Of a DNA stretch of 64,000 nt, positions 10,994 to 20,076 are shown piece by piece. Under the pieces are notes generated by a model. The model searched no databases. It was not told the DNA's origin and saw nothing but the letters and a program-made list of their open reading frames with translations. Each line of letters opens with the position of its first letter. Positions within the stretch are counted from its first letter, which is position 1. Source of the DNA: Diaphorobacter aerolatus (GTDB taxonomy: Bacteria > Pseudomonadota > Gammaproteobacteria > Burkholderiales > Burkholderiaceae_C); assembly GCF_014489535.1 (NCBI RefSeq), contig NZ_CP060783.1, positions 4,175,501 through 4,239,500 of the forward strand. Direction: 5' to 3'. The position numbers and the translations under genes were made by a program.

Positions 10994-11832
10994 GGTTCTC
11001 CTTGACGGATGTGAGGGGCCAGCAGCGCCAGACCCTGATGCAGGGCCGGGAACAGGCTGTGGTTGAAGTTGTTCCAGCGCAGCTCGAGAATCGAGTCGAG
11101 CGGGTCGATGTCGGTGCCGAGCACATCGAAAATCACCTCTCCGGAGTCGATGCCGTTGTCCACATAGTGCAGGGAGGCACCGGTTTTCTGCACCTGCGGC
11201 GCCTCGACCGTTTCCAGGCTGTGCCAGTCGATCACCTTTCGGCCCTGCGCTCCGTGGAGCGCGTCGAGCGTGGCAAACGCGCCGCGGCGCTCATAGGGGG
11301 ATTCGATGCGGGTGATGCCCGGATGGATGTTGACCACGCGACGCTCGAAATGCGCGCCGGGCCGCACCAGTTCGTCCAGGATGATCAACAGGCCGTCAAG
11401 CAACACCACATCGGCGCGCAGCGCGATCAATTTGTCGAACAGGGTGCGTTCATAAGCGGTCTTGGCCGCCGGGCGTTGAGGCGAGTCCAGAGGCAACCGT
11501 CGGTAGGTAGACGGAACGGCGTGCAGCATGTCCAGCAGCAACTTCCCTTGCACGCGCATTTGCGGCGGAAAGATCCATGGACGACCTGGGGCGTATTCGA
11601 ACCCATAGTCTCCCAGCGCTGCCCGATCACGCGGGGACTCGGCGTCATCGTCGTAGACGATGCCTTCGAAAGAGTAGGCGTCACCCAAAGGCGATCGATC
11701 AAGCGCCTCGGCAAGATATTCCAGCGGCGACTTCATGTAGCGAGGTGCGCCCTGGTAGTCGACGTGTTGGCCGGCCTTGTCGGCTGCGGCGTTCCGTAAA
11801 GACAAGATATAGACGAGCTTGGCCTGTGGCAT
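10990..11832 (-). CDS. N5-hydroxyornithine formyltransferase-like protein
   Basis: This 280-residue protein has the formyltransferase core: the VVNIHPGITRIESPYERRG segment contains the catalytic-type N, H and substrate loop, and KTGASLHYVDNGIDSGEVI is the conserved downstream region. Proteins of this kind (PvdF/CchA-like) transfer a formyl group from N10-formyltetrahydrofolate to N5-hydroxyornithine during siderophore synthesis. The Met at 11832 (MPQAKLVYIL) is preferred to the longer frame from 11895, which adds residues outside the fold. It overlaps the acyltransferase gene by four bases and precedes it in transcription. Confidence 0.85.
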   Translation of the reverse strand: MPQAKLVYILSLRNAAADKAGQHVDYQGAPRYMKSPLEYLAEALDRSPLGDAYSFEGIVYDDDAESPRDRAALGDYGFEYAPGRPWIFPPQMRVQGKLLLDMLHAVPSTYRRLPLDSPQRPAAKTAYERTLFDKLIALRADVVLLDGLLIILDELVRPGAHFERRVVNIHPGITRIESPYERRGAFATLDALHGAQGRKVIDWHSLETVEAPQVQKTGASLHYVDNGIDSGEVIFDVLGTDIDPLDSILELRWNNFNHSLFPALHQGLALLAPHIRQGEP

Positions 11833-12166
11833 GGGAGCGTAGGAAAAAGAGAGGAAGCGACACAGGCAAGACGAAACAGCATGCAATTTGTTCACACTGC
11901 ATGCGTCGAGGCTTTGTCATCGTCCAAGCGGCGCTGTGTCGACGTGGCGACGGGCCGCGTGGACGCGGACATCGCACAGCTACCGCGACGTCTGAAGTGG
12001 TGATGCATCGCATCGCGACGTGAACATCGATTGACTCCGTCCGTCTATGCAAAAGACGACCGCCATGAGGCGGCCGCATTTTCATTGTTCCTGCTCATCG
12101 ATGTTCCTGTCGTTCAGGTCATCGCTGTGCCGCTTCCCTGCCGTTTGGGCGGAGAGAGATTTTTTT
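11833..12166. other. Divergent intergenic region between formyltransferase and exporter
   Basis: These 334 bases separate the minus-strand acyl/formyltransferase/receptor group from the plus-strand exporter/monooxygenase group and must hold promoters for both. I see a small hairpin CCGCC-ATGA-GGCGG at 12060-12073 followed by a T-rich stretch, which could be an attenuator. No Fur box or convincing iron-starvation sigma promoter could be identified by eye. Confidence 0.4.
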
Positions 12167-13861
12167 ATGACATCTGCTGATGCTGCCAATCCATCGAGTA
12201 GCAATGCCGCGGAAATCTGGCGCTTGCTCAAACCCTTCATGCCATGGTTGGCACTGTCCGCAGTGATGGGGATTGCGTCCGGTGCGGCTACCGTTGCATT
12301 GCTCAGCACCATCAACGATGTGCTCAACCAGCAGGGAGGAATGTCGGGAGCCTTGCTGGTGACCTTCATCGCGCTGTGTGCCATCGCGCTGTTCGGGCGC
12401 ATGCTCTCGGATGTGTCGACCAACTATGTAGGTCAGCGGCTGGTGGCGCAGGTACGCAGAAGTCTGGCGGAGAAGATTCTTTCAGCTCCGATCGACGCGC
12501 TCGAACGCTATCGTACGCATCGCCTCATGCCTATTCTTTCGCAGGACGTGGACATGATCAGCGATGTGGCGTTCGTGATGTCTTCCATGCTGATTGCGCT
12601 GGCCGTTGCGCTGGGATGTCTTGGCTACCTGGCCGTGCTCTCGCCTGCATTGTTCGTGCTGGTCGTGGTGATGCTTGTCCTCGGCGCCACGGTGCAGATC
12701 GTCGCGCAGACACGGGCCGAAACGGGTTTCTGGAAGGCGCGTGAGCATGAAGACCAGCTCCACAAGGCGTATCGTGCAATCAGCGAGGGCGCCAAGGAAC
12801 TGCGCATGCACCGTGCGCGCCGCACGCAGATGTTCGGCGAGCAAGTGGCGCGCATCGTCGATCTGATTCGCGAAGTGAACGGACGCGCCATCTACACCTA
12901 TGTGATCGCCAATGCCTTTGGCTCCGCGCTGTTCTTTCTGCTGATCGCCGTGATTCTGGGTTGGGCGGCGTTCCGGGAGACGGAACCTGCGGTGCTGAGC
13001 GGCTTTGTGCTTGTGCTGCTGTACCTGAAGGGTCCGCTCGACACCATTGCCAATGTGCTGCCGAATGTCGGGCGCGCTCGCGTGGCGTTCCAGCGCATTG
13101 CCGATCTGTCCGCACGTTTTGCCACACCGGAGTCGCATCTGCACCTTGAGCGGCCCGCCGAGGCGGCCACCTTGGCCGACGGCATCGACTTGCGTGGAGT
13201 GTGCTATTCCTTCGACGCACCCGAGGGCGGAGAGCCGTTTGTGCTGGGGCCCATCGATCTCGAACTGCGATGCGGTGAAATGGTGTTTGTAGTGGGAGAC
13301 AACGGCTCCGGCAAGACCACTTTGATCAAGCTCCTGCTGGGCCTTTATGCGCCGCAGCAAGGGGAGGTGTTGCGCGATGGCGTGGTGGTGAAGCCGCAGA
13401 CGCGGGACGACTACCGGCAATTGTTCACCACCGTCTTCTCTGACTTCTACCTGTTCGAGAATCTAATGCCCGTGGGTCCGGATGGCGCGACGACGGCAAC
13501 GCTTCCGCAAGCAGCGCAGCCCTATCTGCAGCGCCTGGAGATCGCGCACAAGGTGAGCGTGAAGGATGGCGCGTTCAGCACCGTGGATCTTTCCACCGGC
13601 CAGCGCAAACGACTTGCCCTGGTGCACGCCTATCTCGATGGAAGACCGGTGATGGTGTTCGACGAGTGGGCCGCGGATCAGGATCCGGCCTTCCGCCATC
13701 TCTTCTATACCGAGTTGTTGCCCGAATTGCGCGCGAAGGGTCACTTGCTGGTGGTCATCTCGCACGACGACCGCTACTTCCACCTGGCTGACCGCGTGAT
13801 CACGATGCGCGCAGGACGCATCGTCGAAGACCACGCGCGCTCGCAGGAACGTGCGGCCTGA
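12167..13861 (+). CDS. Cyclic peptide/siderophore export ABC transporter (PvdE-like)
   Basis: This 564-residue protein fuses a six-helix membrane domain (about residues 20-300) to a nucleotide-binding domain. Walker A is GDNGSGKTT, the signature LSTGQRKRLAL and the Walker B region VMVFDEWAADQDP; the DEWAADQDP form is characteristic of the PvdE/SyrD cyclic-peptide exporter family. It should move the siderophore or its precursor across the inner membrane. The ATG at 12167 follows GGAGAG and a T run; the frame open from 12047 has no plausible start before this. It is 35 bases upstream of the monooxygenase gene, likely the same transcript. Confidence 0.92.
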   Translation: MTSADAANPSSSNAAEIWRLLKPFMPWLALSAVMGIASGAATVALLSTINDVLNQQGGMSGALLVTFIALCAIALFGRMLSDVSTNYVGQRLVAQVRRSLAEKILSAPIDALERYRTHRLMPILSQDVDMISDVAFVMSSMLIALAVALGCLGYLAVLSPALFVLVVVMLVLGATVQIVAQTRAETGFWKAREHEDQLHKAYRAISEGAKELRMHRARRTQMFGEQVARIVDLIREVNGRAIYTYVIANAFGSALFFLLIAVILGWAAFRETEPAVLSGFVLVLLYLKGPLDTIANVLPNVGRARVAFQRIADLSARFATPESHLHLERPAEAATLADGIDLRGVCYSFDAPEGGEPFVLGPIDLELRCGEMVFVVGDNGSGKTTLIKLLLGLYAPQQGEVLRDGVVVKPQTRDDYRQLFTTVFSDFYLFENLMPVGPDGATTATLPQAAQPYLQRLEIAHKVSVKDGAFSTVDLSTGQRKRLALVHAYLDGRPVMVFDEWAADQDPAFRHLFYTELLPELRAKGHLLVVISHDDRYFHLADRVITMRAGRIVEDHARSQERAA

Positions 13862-13896
13862 GGTCGCAGTCCGTCAATCCAAGGAGCTGATTTTCC

Positions 13897-15198
13897 ATGC
13901 AACCTATTCACGATCTGATCGGCATCGGCTTCGGGCCGTCGAACATTGCTCTTGCCATTGCGCTCAAGGAGCGCTGCGAAGGCGGCAAGCCCGTCGATGC
14001 GCTGTTCATTGAGCGCCAGGAAAGCTTTGCATGGCATCCACACATGCTGCTGGATCAGGCGCACATGCAGATTTCCTTTCTCAAGGATCTGGCGACGTTG
14101 CGCAACCCGACGAGCCGATTCACCTTCGTCAACTATCTGCATGAGAGCGGTCGTCTGCCGGATTTCATCAACCTCAAGAGCTTCTATCCGAGTCGGCGCG
14201 AGTTCAATGACTATCTGGATTGGGCGGCTCGCCAATTCGCACATGCCTGTGCCTACGGCGAGACTGTGTTCGAGGTGCTACCGGAAAAGCGAGGCGGCGA
14301 GATAGAGCTGCTTCGCGTGCGCTCGCGCAATGCGGCGGGGCGAATACAAGAGCGCCTTGCCCGCAATCTTGTAGTCAGCGTTGGCGGAACGCCAAAAATT
14401 CCCGATTGCTTCAGCGCACTCCATGGTGATCCGCGGGTATTCCATTCCAGCAATTACCTGCGTAGCATCGGGCGCCTGGAAACGGCGCGCCGCGTTGCCG
14501 TGATTGGCGCGGGCCAGAGCGCAGCAGAAATCTTCATGGACTTGCAGAGCCGTGCACATGCGCCCCAGGTGGACCTGGTGATGCGCGCACGGTCCATCCG
14601 TCCGGCGGACGACAGCCCGTTCGTCAACGAGGTGTTCAACGTTGACTACACAGACTATGTATTCAGTCGTCCGATGGATGAGCGTGTGGCACTGCTCGAT
14701 GAGGTCGCCCACACCAATTACGCGGTGGCCGACCTTGACCTGATCCGAAGCATCTTTCAAACGCTGTATGAACAGAAGGTGGCGCGCGGCAATCGGTTGA
14801 GCGTCCTGCGCCAGCATGAGGTGACAGCGGCGCGCTCCAACGCTTCCGGTATTCACCTGGAATTGCGTGACCATGACACCGGTCTTCAATGCATCAAGCG
14901 CTACGACGCCATAGTGCTGGCGACGGGCTACGCCCGCAAGCAGCACCTGGAATTGCTTGCGCCGCTGGAGCCGTATCTTGGGGACTTCTCGGTGGATCGC
15001 TTCTACCGGCTGGCCGCGTCCGAAGATTTTCGCCCCAACATCTTCTTGCAAGGCGCCTGTGAAGACACGCATGGCATCAGTGACACGCTGCTATCGGTTG
15101 TGTCCGTTCGCACAGGGGAAATTGGAAACGCATTGCTTGCCGGTTTGGTGGACACGGTGCATTCAACACGGGTCGAGGTTTCTTCGCCCACGGTCTGA
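13897..15198 (+). CDS. pvdA: L-ornithine N5-monooxygenase (PvdA-like)
   Basis: This 433-residue protein is a flavin-dependent N-hydroxylating monooxygenase. It has the FAD-binding GIGFGPSNIALAIAL at the N-terminus, the NADPH-binding VIGAGQSAAE motif in the middle and the ATGY motif near the C-terminus. It hydroxylates the side-chain amine of ornithine (or lysine) to give the hydroxamate precursor. AAGGAG lies a short distance before the ATG at 13897. It is the last gene of the siderophore locus before the tRNA-Gly gene. Symbol by similarity only; lysine versus ornithine preference cannot be read from the sequence. Confidence 0.92.
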   Translation: MQPIHDLIGIGFGPSNIALAIALKERCEGGKPVDALFIERQESFAWHPHMLLDQAHMQISFLKDLATLRNPTSRFTFVNYLHESGRLPDFINLKSFYPSRREFNDYLDWAARQFAHACAYGETVFEVLPEKRGGEIELLRVRSRNAAGRIQERLARNLVVSVGGTPKIPDCFSALHGDPRVFHSSNYLRSIGRLETARRVAVIGAGQSAAEIFMDLQSRAHAPQVDLVMRARSIRPADDSPFVNEVFNVDYTDYVFSRPMDERVALLDEVAHTNYAVADLDLIRSIFQTLYEQKVARGNRLSVLRQHEVTAARSNASGIHLELRDHDTGLQCIKRYDAIVLATGYARKQHLELLAPLEPYLGDFSVDRFYRLAASEDFRPNIFLQGACEDTHGISDTLLSVVSVRTGEIGNALLAGLVDTVHSTRVEVSSPTV

Positions 15199-15683
15199 TT
15201 CAGTCCTTCCAGGAGCAGCAGTAACTCAGTAGGTCCCGTCGGGAGGCATGCATATAAACTCGCCCAGGCCTTCTTGAGCGTCTGCTGCTGAGTAGAGCTG
15301 TGACTGCTTCGACGAGGGATGACCTACTGCTATAGCCTCGATGTGGAAACCGCGGAACTCGCCTATGTCGGTGTTCCGTGCGCAAACGCTATGGGGATTT
15401 GAGCTTGGCTTCTGCGATCCGGAGTGCAGTCACCCAGGTGCTCAGCAGCAACCGGCATGACATTCGTAACTCCAAACGCGCCACAAACAGACGCGCAAAT
15501 CCTCCATCGAGGCACCCATGGGCATGCTCATGTTTACATAGCAAGTGCATTGAGTGTTTATGCAAAACAAGCAAAAAAACCAATGAAATCAACGGTAGGC
15601 GAAAAAAGTGGGCCAAGCTCACAAAAGTGACTCTTTTTTGACTATACAATTGCCTGCTTCACTGTGATGCAGCGAACAGATTT
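15199..15683. other. Intergenic region upstream of tRNA-Gly
   Basis: No protein gene can be supported in these 485 bases. A 9-base inverted repeat (CAGTAGGTC at 15227-15235 and GACCTACTG at 15321-15329) brackets about 85 bases. Near the right end TATACAAT (about 15643-15650) is a plausible -10 element for the tRNA gene. The right half is distinctly A-rich compared with the surroundings. Confidence 0.4.
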
Positions 15684-15759
15684 GCGGGAATAGCTCAGTT
15701 GGTAGAGCGATACCTTGCCAAGGTATAGGTCGACGGTTCGAACCCGTTTTCCCGCTCCA
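15684..15759 (+). tRNA. tRNA-Gly (GCC)
   Basis: The 76 bases fold as a cloverleaf: acceptor stem GCGGGAA/TTCCCGC, D-arm with AGCTCAGTTGGTAGAGC, anticodon loop TTGCCAA with anticodon GCC, T-arm with GGTTCGAACCC, and encoded CCA. It is a normal glycine tRNA. Its 3' end is the usual integration target for ICEclc/PAGI-2-type elements, and an integrase gene begins about 230 bases downstream. Confidence 0.97.
15742..15759 (+). other. Probable ICE attL (3' end of tRNA-Gly)
   Basis: ICEs with this type of integrase recombine at the last 18 or so bases of tRNA-Gly, leaving one copy in the tRNA and another at the far end. The left copy would be here. No second copy of this sequence appears in the window, so attR must lie to the right of 64000. 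The exact core length is inferred, not demonstrated. Confidence 0.65.
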
Positions 15760-15801
15760 AATTATGATCTACAGACTTCTACTGACGTCTGTAAGTCATT
15801 G

Positions 15802-15826
15802 AAAAAAGGGGCTTCGGCCCCTTTTT
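15802..15826 (+). terminator. Rho-independent terminator after tRNA-Gly
   Basis: AAAAAAGGGGC-TTCG-GCCCCTTTTT is a perfect stem with a stable TTCG loop and a T tract, about 43 bases after the tRNA. It would stop tRNA transcription before it runs into the integrase gene. Confidence 0.9.
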
Positions 15827-15958
15827 CCATTCCAGCGAGCGCCACGGAAATCCACCCACAGCTACCGTTTTTGAGTGACCAATTGAGGCACAAGAATACG
15901 GGTGGGACGGCTACCGGATAGTTGCTGGGGCTGAGCGGGAACCATGACGAGCATAGGG

Positions 15959-15978
15959 CCTAAGTCATTACTTAGGAG
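15959..15978 (+). promoter_or_regulatory. Hairpin covering the integrase ribosome binding site
   Basis: CCTAAGT (15959-15965), CATT loop, ACTTAGG (15970-15976) form a perfect 7-base stem. The Shine-Dalgarno AGGAG (15974-15978) starts inside the 3' arm, eight bases before the integrase ATG. If transcribed, the hairpin would partly hide the ribosome binding site; as DNA it could also be a repressor operator. Function is inferred from geometry only. Confidence 0.5.
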
Positions 15979-15985
15979 CCTCGAA

Positions 15986-17929
15986 ATGGCACTCTCTGAT
16001 CTGACCGTCCGGCAGGCAAGAACCACCGGAAAACGCTACACCCTCTCCGATAATGACTGCCTGGGCCTGATGGTCTCTGCTGCAGGCGGTAAGTCGTGGA
16101 TGTTTCGCTACTACTGGCTGGGCAAGCAAAAACGTATGTCCCTGGGCGGATATCCTGCCCTCAGCTTGCGCGAGGCCCGCGCCGAGCGGGATAAGGCCCA
16201 AGCCCTGCTTGCCAGGGGGGTTGATCCGCAAATCGAGCGTGACCAGCGCCGGCACGCGGCCAAATTGGCGGGTGAATACACCTTTAGGAACGTTTTTGAT
16301 GCCTGGGTCGAGCATCGCCGCAAGGAACTCAAGGAAGGCCGCCAGAGCACCCTGTCGCAGATTCTGCGCATCTTCAACAAGGACGTGCTGCCCGCCTTAG
16401 GGAAGATGTCGATCTACGACATTCGCCGCCCTCAGCTCCTGGGAGTTCTGGCGGCGATCGAGAAGCGCAAAGCGTTCACCACCGCCGAGAAGGTTCGCAC
16501 CTGGTTCAACCAGATGTTCCGCTATGCCTTGGTCGTTGCCGAGGGCTTGGAGGTCAACCCTGCTGCTGACCTGGATGTGGTGGCCGAACCCAAGCCCCCG
16601 GTGACCCACAATCCCTATCTGCACCTGCCCGAGATGCCCGAGTTCCTTCAGAAGCTTCGGCTCTACACCCCCCGCGGCTGGCAGACCCAGCTTGGTGTGC
16701 GGCTGCTGTTGTTAACTGGGGTGCGGACGGGCGAATTGCGGCTGGCCGAGCCTGAGCAGTTCGACCTCGACCGCGGCTTGTGGATCATCCCGCCACAATT
16801 CGTCAAGCAGCTCCAGGACGAAATGCGCAAGGCCGGTAAGCGGCCGCAGGACGTGCCGCCCTACATCGTGCCCCTCTCTCTGCAGGCCATCGAGATCGTG
16901 CGCTATCTTCTGAGCGCGATGCGGCCGGCGCAGAAGTACTTGTTGGCTCATACCAGCGAACTCAAGAAGCGCATCAGCGAAAATACGCTGAACAAGGCCT
17001 TGCAGCTCATGGGTTACGAGGGGCGCCTGACCGGGCACGGCATCCGCGGCACCATCTCGACGGCGCTCAACGAAATCGGCTATCCGAAAATTTGGGTGGA
17101 TGCACAGCTATCGCACTCCGACCCCAACAAGGTCAGCTCGGCCTACAACCACGCCAAATACGTGGAGCCGAGGCGCCGGATGATGCAGGACTGGGCCGAT
17201 CGCCTCGACCTGCTCGAACAGGGCGAGGTAGAAGCTGCGAGCGCACACCTGACCATCCGCATCGATGGGGTGCCTGCGATGGCAGAAGTGGAAGAGGCGG
17301 TGGGTGCGGCCCCCATCGTGGCCGAGCCCCCTGTGCCCGGCGTGCAGTCCCTTGTCGCAACGCCCATTGTCGTCACTTCGAGCAGCGGCGGAATCACGTT
17401 CCGGAGACTGTCGCATCTGCCGCCGCCTCCGGTGCATGTCCCAGAGCCGGAAGTGTCCGCGATCCAGCGCGAGCGCGAGGAAATGCTGGCTATCTATGAG
17501 TCGCCGAACAGCCTGCCGGTCCCGTTGTTCGGCAAGCTGGCCGGGAAGTCCAAGGACCAGATCAACCGCGAACTGAAAGCCGGAAAGTTGCTGGCTATCA
17601 GCCTTGGCAATCGGGGACAGCGTGTTCCGGACTGGCAACTGGTGCCGCTCAAACACAGGCTGGCCCAGGTGCTCATGAACCAGTGCCCGCACGCGGATTC
17701 TTGGGGACTTTACCGCATGCTGACCCAGCCGCACCCTGACCTGGGCGATCGCGCCGCCATCGATGCGGTCACGCCGACCAACGTGCCGGCGATCGTACGG
17801 GTCATCATGGGCGACTACCAGCATCACGAGGATGTGCCCAAGGCCGTCGCCCCGCAGCCCGTCCCGGAAGATGTGCGGCAGAGCGTTCGTAGGCTAGTGG
17901 ACAGCGCTGTGGTGATCGAGGGAACCTAA
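15986..17929 (+). CDS. int: P4-type tyrosine recombinase (ICE integrase) with C-terminal extension
   Basis: This 647-residue protein starts with a DUF4102-type arm-binding domain (LSDLTVRQAR onward, residues 1-90), then a SAM-like domain and the catalytic domain. Catalytic residues seen: Arg in LTGVRTGEL, HGIRG, LSHSD and the tyrosine in SSAYNHAKY. The catalytic domain ends near residue 410; typical P4-type integrases stop about there. The rest is a linker and a domain from about residue 492 that closely resembles the C-terminal half of the antitoxin encoded at 59771-60397 (shared FxKLAxKS, LLA, RGQ, PDWQL, DAVT). The start at 15986 has AGGAG 8 bases upstream. It reads away from the tRNA, the normal ICE arrangement, and should catalyse integration and excision. 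Confidence 0.93.
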   Translation: MALSDLTVRQARTTGKRYTLSDNDCLGLMVSAAGGKSWMFRYYWLGKQKRMSLGGYPALSLREARAERDKAQALLARGVDPQIERDQRRHAAKLAGEYTFRNVFDAWVEHRRKELKEGRQSTLSQILRIFNKDVLPALGKMSIYDIRRPQLLGVLAAIEKRKAFTTAEKVRTWFNQMFRYALVVAEGLEVNPAADLDVVAEPKPPVTHNPYLHLPEMPEFLQKLRLYTPRGWQTQLGVRLLLLTGVRTGELRLAEPEQFDLDRGLWIIPPQFVKQLQDEMRKAGKRPQDVPPYIVPLSLQAIEIVRYLLSAMRPAQKYLLAHTSELKKRISENTLNKALQLMGYEGRLTGHGIRGTISTALNEIGYPKIWVDAQLSHSDPNKVSSAYNHAKYVEPRRRMMQDWADRLDLLEQGEVEAASAHLTIRIDGVPAMAEVEEAVGAAPIVAEPPVPGVQSLVATPIVVTSSSGGITFRRLSHLPPPPVHVPEPEVSAIQREREEMLAIYESPNSLPVPLFGKLAGKSKDQINRELKAGKLLAISLGNRGQRVPDWQLVPLKHRLAQVLMNQCPHADSWGLYRMLTQPHPDLGDRAAIDAVTPTNVPAIVRVIMGDYQHHEDVPKAVAPQPVPEDVRQSVRRLVDSAVVIEGT

Positions 17930-17940
17930 TCCACGGGTCA

Positions 17941-17974
17941 GCCTATGGCCGGGATGACGCTTCCGGCCGTAGGC
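17941..17974. terminator. Bidirectional stem-loop between integrase and LysR remnant
   Basis: GCCTATGGCCGG and CCGGCCGTAGGC form a 12-base stem with one mismatch around a ten-base loop. It sits between convergent genes and could terminate both, although T runs are weak. Confidence 0.55.
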
Positions 17975-17977
17975 CCA

Positions 17978-18610
17978 TCACCTTGCACCTTCCCCAGCAA
18001 TCTGTAGCGCTCTACGCTCGAACCGCTTGGCAGCAGAATCGGCTTGCGCGTGGGGCCGTTGGAGGTACGTCACGATATTGTAGGGGCCATCGGCGAGCGG
18101 TCGCATGCCGATCCCCCATTGATGGGCACGCTCGATGCGCGATTGCGCGCATACGCCGATGCCGTAGCCGGATGAGACCCACAGCGCCATCATCTCGAAT
18201 GAAGTTGCAGACAGGATGTTCTCTTGGTCCACTGGCATGAGGGAGGCCAACCTCTCGTCCAGCAAGGGGCAAGCCTCCACCCGCCAGCGATAGATTGGAT
18301 AATCCTGAAGATCTGAGATGGTGAGCTTCGCCTGGTTAACTAAGCGGGACCGCGGTGGTATCGCAACGGCCATGCTTTCGCACCATAGCCTCCGGCTACT
18401 CGTCAGGTGATCCCCCGCACCGCTAAGAGATAGTCCCGCGTCGTAGCGGCCCTCCTGCAGGCCCGTCATCAACTCTTGATCCGAAACTTCACGCACGGCC
18501 ATCGCGACGCCCGGCTCCTGCGCTCGCTGCAGTGCAAGCAGCGCCGACAGCCGTGAAGACGGTACACCTGGCGCTATGGCGAGTGTGAAATTCGGGGCGG
18601 ACTGATGACG
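17978..18610 (-). pseudogene. LysR-family regulator remnant lacking the DNA-binding domain
   Basis: The frame encodes a LysR substrate-binding domain: about 208 residues are open back to roughly 18610, where a stop interrupts. From FTLAIAPGVPSSRLSALLALQ onward it matches residues 90-300 of the complete LysR gene at 19049, including the conserved GYGIG. The N-terminal helix-turn-helix and linker helix are missing, so it cannot act as a normal LysR activator. The first ATG in frame is internal (18502). The region just upstream carries operator-like repeats for the adjacent Xre gene, suggesting that the 5' end was deleted when the two were joined. Confidence 0.7.
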
Positions 18611-18673
18611 TCATGCATGGATACCCCCAAAGAGGCGGCGGGAGGGGATCGAAAAGATCTACCGACATCATAC

Positions 18674-18703
18674 TAAAGAGATATCTTTAACGTGGTTAAA
18701 GAT
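18674..18703. promoter_or_regulatory. Overlapping palindromes upstream of the Xre gene
   Basis: TAAAGA-GATA-TCTTTA (18674-18689) and the perfect 21-base ATCTTTAAC-GTG-GTTAAAGAT (18683-18703) share one arm, giving three TAAAGA half-sites in alternating orientation. They end ten bases before the Xre start, a typical position for an autoregulated operator. Confidence 0.6.
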
Positions 18704-18713
18704 CAGTGATTCC

Positions 18714-19022
18714 ATGACGCTTCTGCGAATGCAGAAGCGCACTATTCGGCCTGGACGGCCCGCCGGAGTAACCACCTATGAGTCCGCACCGGCGTTGGCG
18801 TTCGGGCAAGCGGTGCGAGCCGCTCGCCTGGATCAGGGGATTGCTCAGGATGAGTTCGCGGGCTTGGCGGGGATCGCGCGTTCGCACATGGGCAAGATTG
18901 AGCGCGGCGAGCACATGCCGACACTCGCTCTCATTCTAAAAATTTCCCTGGCTCTCAAGATCAGCTCGGCCGAACTGATGACGGCCACGGAGCGCAACCT
19001 CTACCTTCAGGGCGATGCGTGA
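18714..19022 (+). CDS. Xre/HTH_3 transcriptional regulator
   Basis: This 102-residue protein has one helix-turn-helix domain (about residues 30-85) with the pattern RAARLDQGIAQDEFAGLAGI, then SHMGKIERGEHMPTL, typical of the Xre/Cro family. The N-terminal 25 residues are extra, so an internal Met at 18729 is an alternative start. The gene sits between two LysR sequences and just behind overlapping palindromes, so autoregulation is likely. On ICEs such small regulators often control excision or transfer; that role here is inferred from position only. Confidence 0.85.
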   Translation: MTLLRMQKRTIRPGRPAGVTTYESAPALAFGQAVRAARLDQGIAQDEFAGLAGIARSHMGKIERGEHMPTLALILKISLALKISSAELMTATERNLYLQGDA

Positions 19023-19048
19023 CGCCGGGTGTGGCGCAGGCGCCGTAG

Positions 19049-19942
19049 CTAATCGCTCTTTGGCGAACGCAAACGCTCGATGAAGCGCTCTACGGGAACG
19101 GATAGTCCGCTACCGCCTTCGGGCCGAAGCAGGTAGGTGATGATGACGGCCGAATCGAGCGCCAACGGCCGGATCACCACGTCGGGACGTTGGCATACCG
19201 CGATTCGGGTCGCCGTTGCGAAGCCGATGCCGTAACCAGCTCCGACCAACGTGAGCATCATGTCCAGCGACGAGACATGCTCAACGATGGTGGACTCGCG
19301 CTCCAGGGGATGTAGCAGCCGGGTCAATTCGCGGCAGTAGCCCTCGCAAAGCTGCGGATCGCACATCACCAGCGGGTAACTCACGAGTTCACGTAGCGAC
19401 ACTTCCTTGTGGGCCAGCAACGGGTGCCGGATCGGCAAGGTCACCACCAGCGGGTCCTGCCAGATGGGCTCCGTCACCAGTCCGTCGCCGACGTCCGCAG
19501 TGTGTGCGAAACCGATCGCGAAGTCGCCGGATCGCAGCCCCCGCAACTGTTCCGCCAGGGTGACCTCGGAGAGCCGTATTTCGATCTCCGGCTCCTCCTG
19601 GCGGCACAGGGCAAGAAGTGCAGACAGCCGCGGGTCGATGGCGCCATCGGAGATGGCGATGCGCACGCTGCCTCTTAGGCCTGCGGCGATCGCCCTGACG
19701 TTTTCTCGTGCCTGCTCCAGGTTGGTGAACAGCCGGCGAATGTCCTGAAGGAAGGTGGTACCCGCTGGCGTCAACCGCGTTCCCCGCCGATCGCGGTCAA
19801 AGAGCAGCACCCCCAGTTCGTCTTCCAATTCCTTGATCGTGCGGGACAGCGGCGGCTGCTCGATGTGCAAGCGCTCCGCAGCACGGGTGAAATGCAGCTC
19901 TTCGGCGAGAGCCACGAAGCAGCGCAAATGACGAAGTTCCAT
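19049..19942 (-). CDS. LysR-family transcriptional regulator
   Basis: This 297-residue protein is a full-length LysR. The N-terminal helix-turn-helix (ELRHLRCFVALAEELHFTRA, then LHIEQPPLSRTIKELE) is followed by the effector-binding domain with GYGIG near residue 230. The Met at 19942 fits the family N-terminus better than 19960. The truncated gene at 17978 is a paralogue. It is transcribed away from the hpd gene. Its upstream region contains a palindrome related to the SmtB-type operators found beside the metal-resistance genes. Target and effector cannot be deduced. Confidence 0.9.
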   Translation of the reverse strand: MELRHLRCFVALAEELHFTRAAERLHIEQPPLSRTIKELEDELGVLLFDRDRRGTRLTPAGTTFLQDIRRLFTNLEQARENVRAIAAGLRGSVRIAISDGAIDPRLSALLALCRQEEPEIEIRLSEVTLAEQLRGLRSGDFAIGFAHTADVGDGLVTEPIWQDPLVVTLPIRHPLLAHKEVSLRELVSYPLVMCDPQLCEGYCRELTRLLHPLERESTIVEHVSSLDMMLTLVGAGYGIGFATATRIAVCQRPDVVIRPLALDSAVIITYLLRPEGGSGLSVPVERFIERLRSPKSD

Positions 19943-20076
19943 GGGCACGTCCTTCAGCAATCCTGGTCATTGGGTTGGCCACGGCGCATTGCTGCCGAAG
20001 TGCGCTTAGAGGGGGCGAGGTAGTGCTGGGTCCCTCTTCAGGGCGAGGAAAAAGGCCATCGGTGTATCTGAATAAG

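Noticed and set aside
12482..13420. 312-codon frame antisense to the ABC exporter
   Set aside because: No motif, rich in His/Gln/Arg as expected for the antisense of a high-GC gene.
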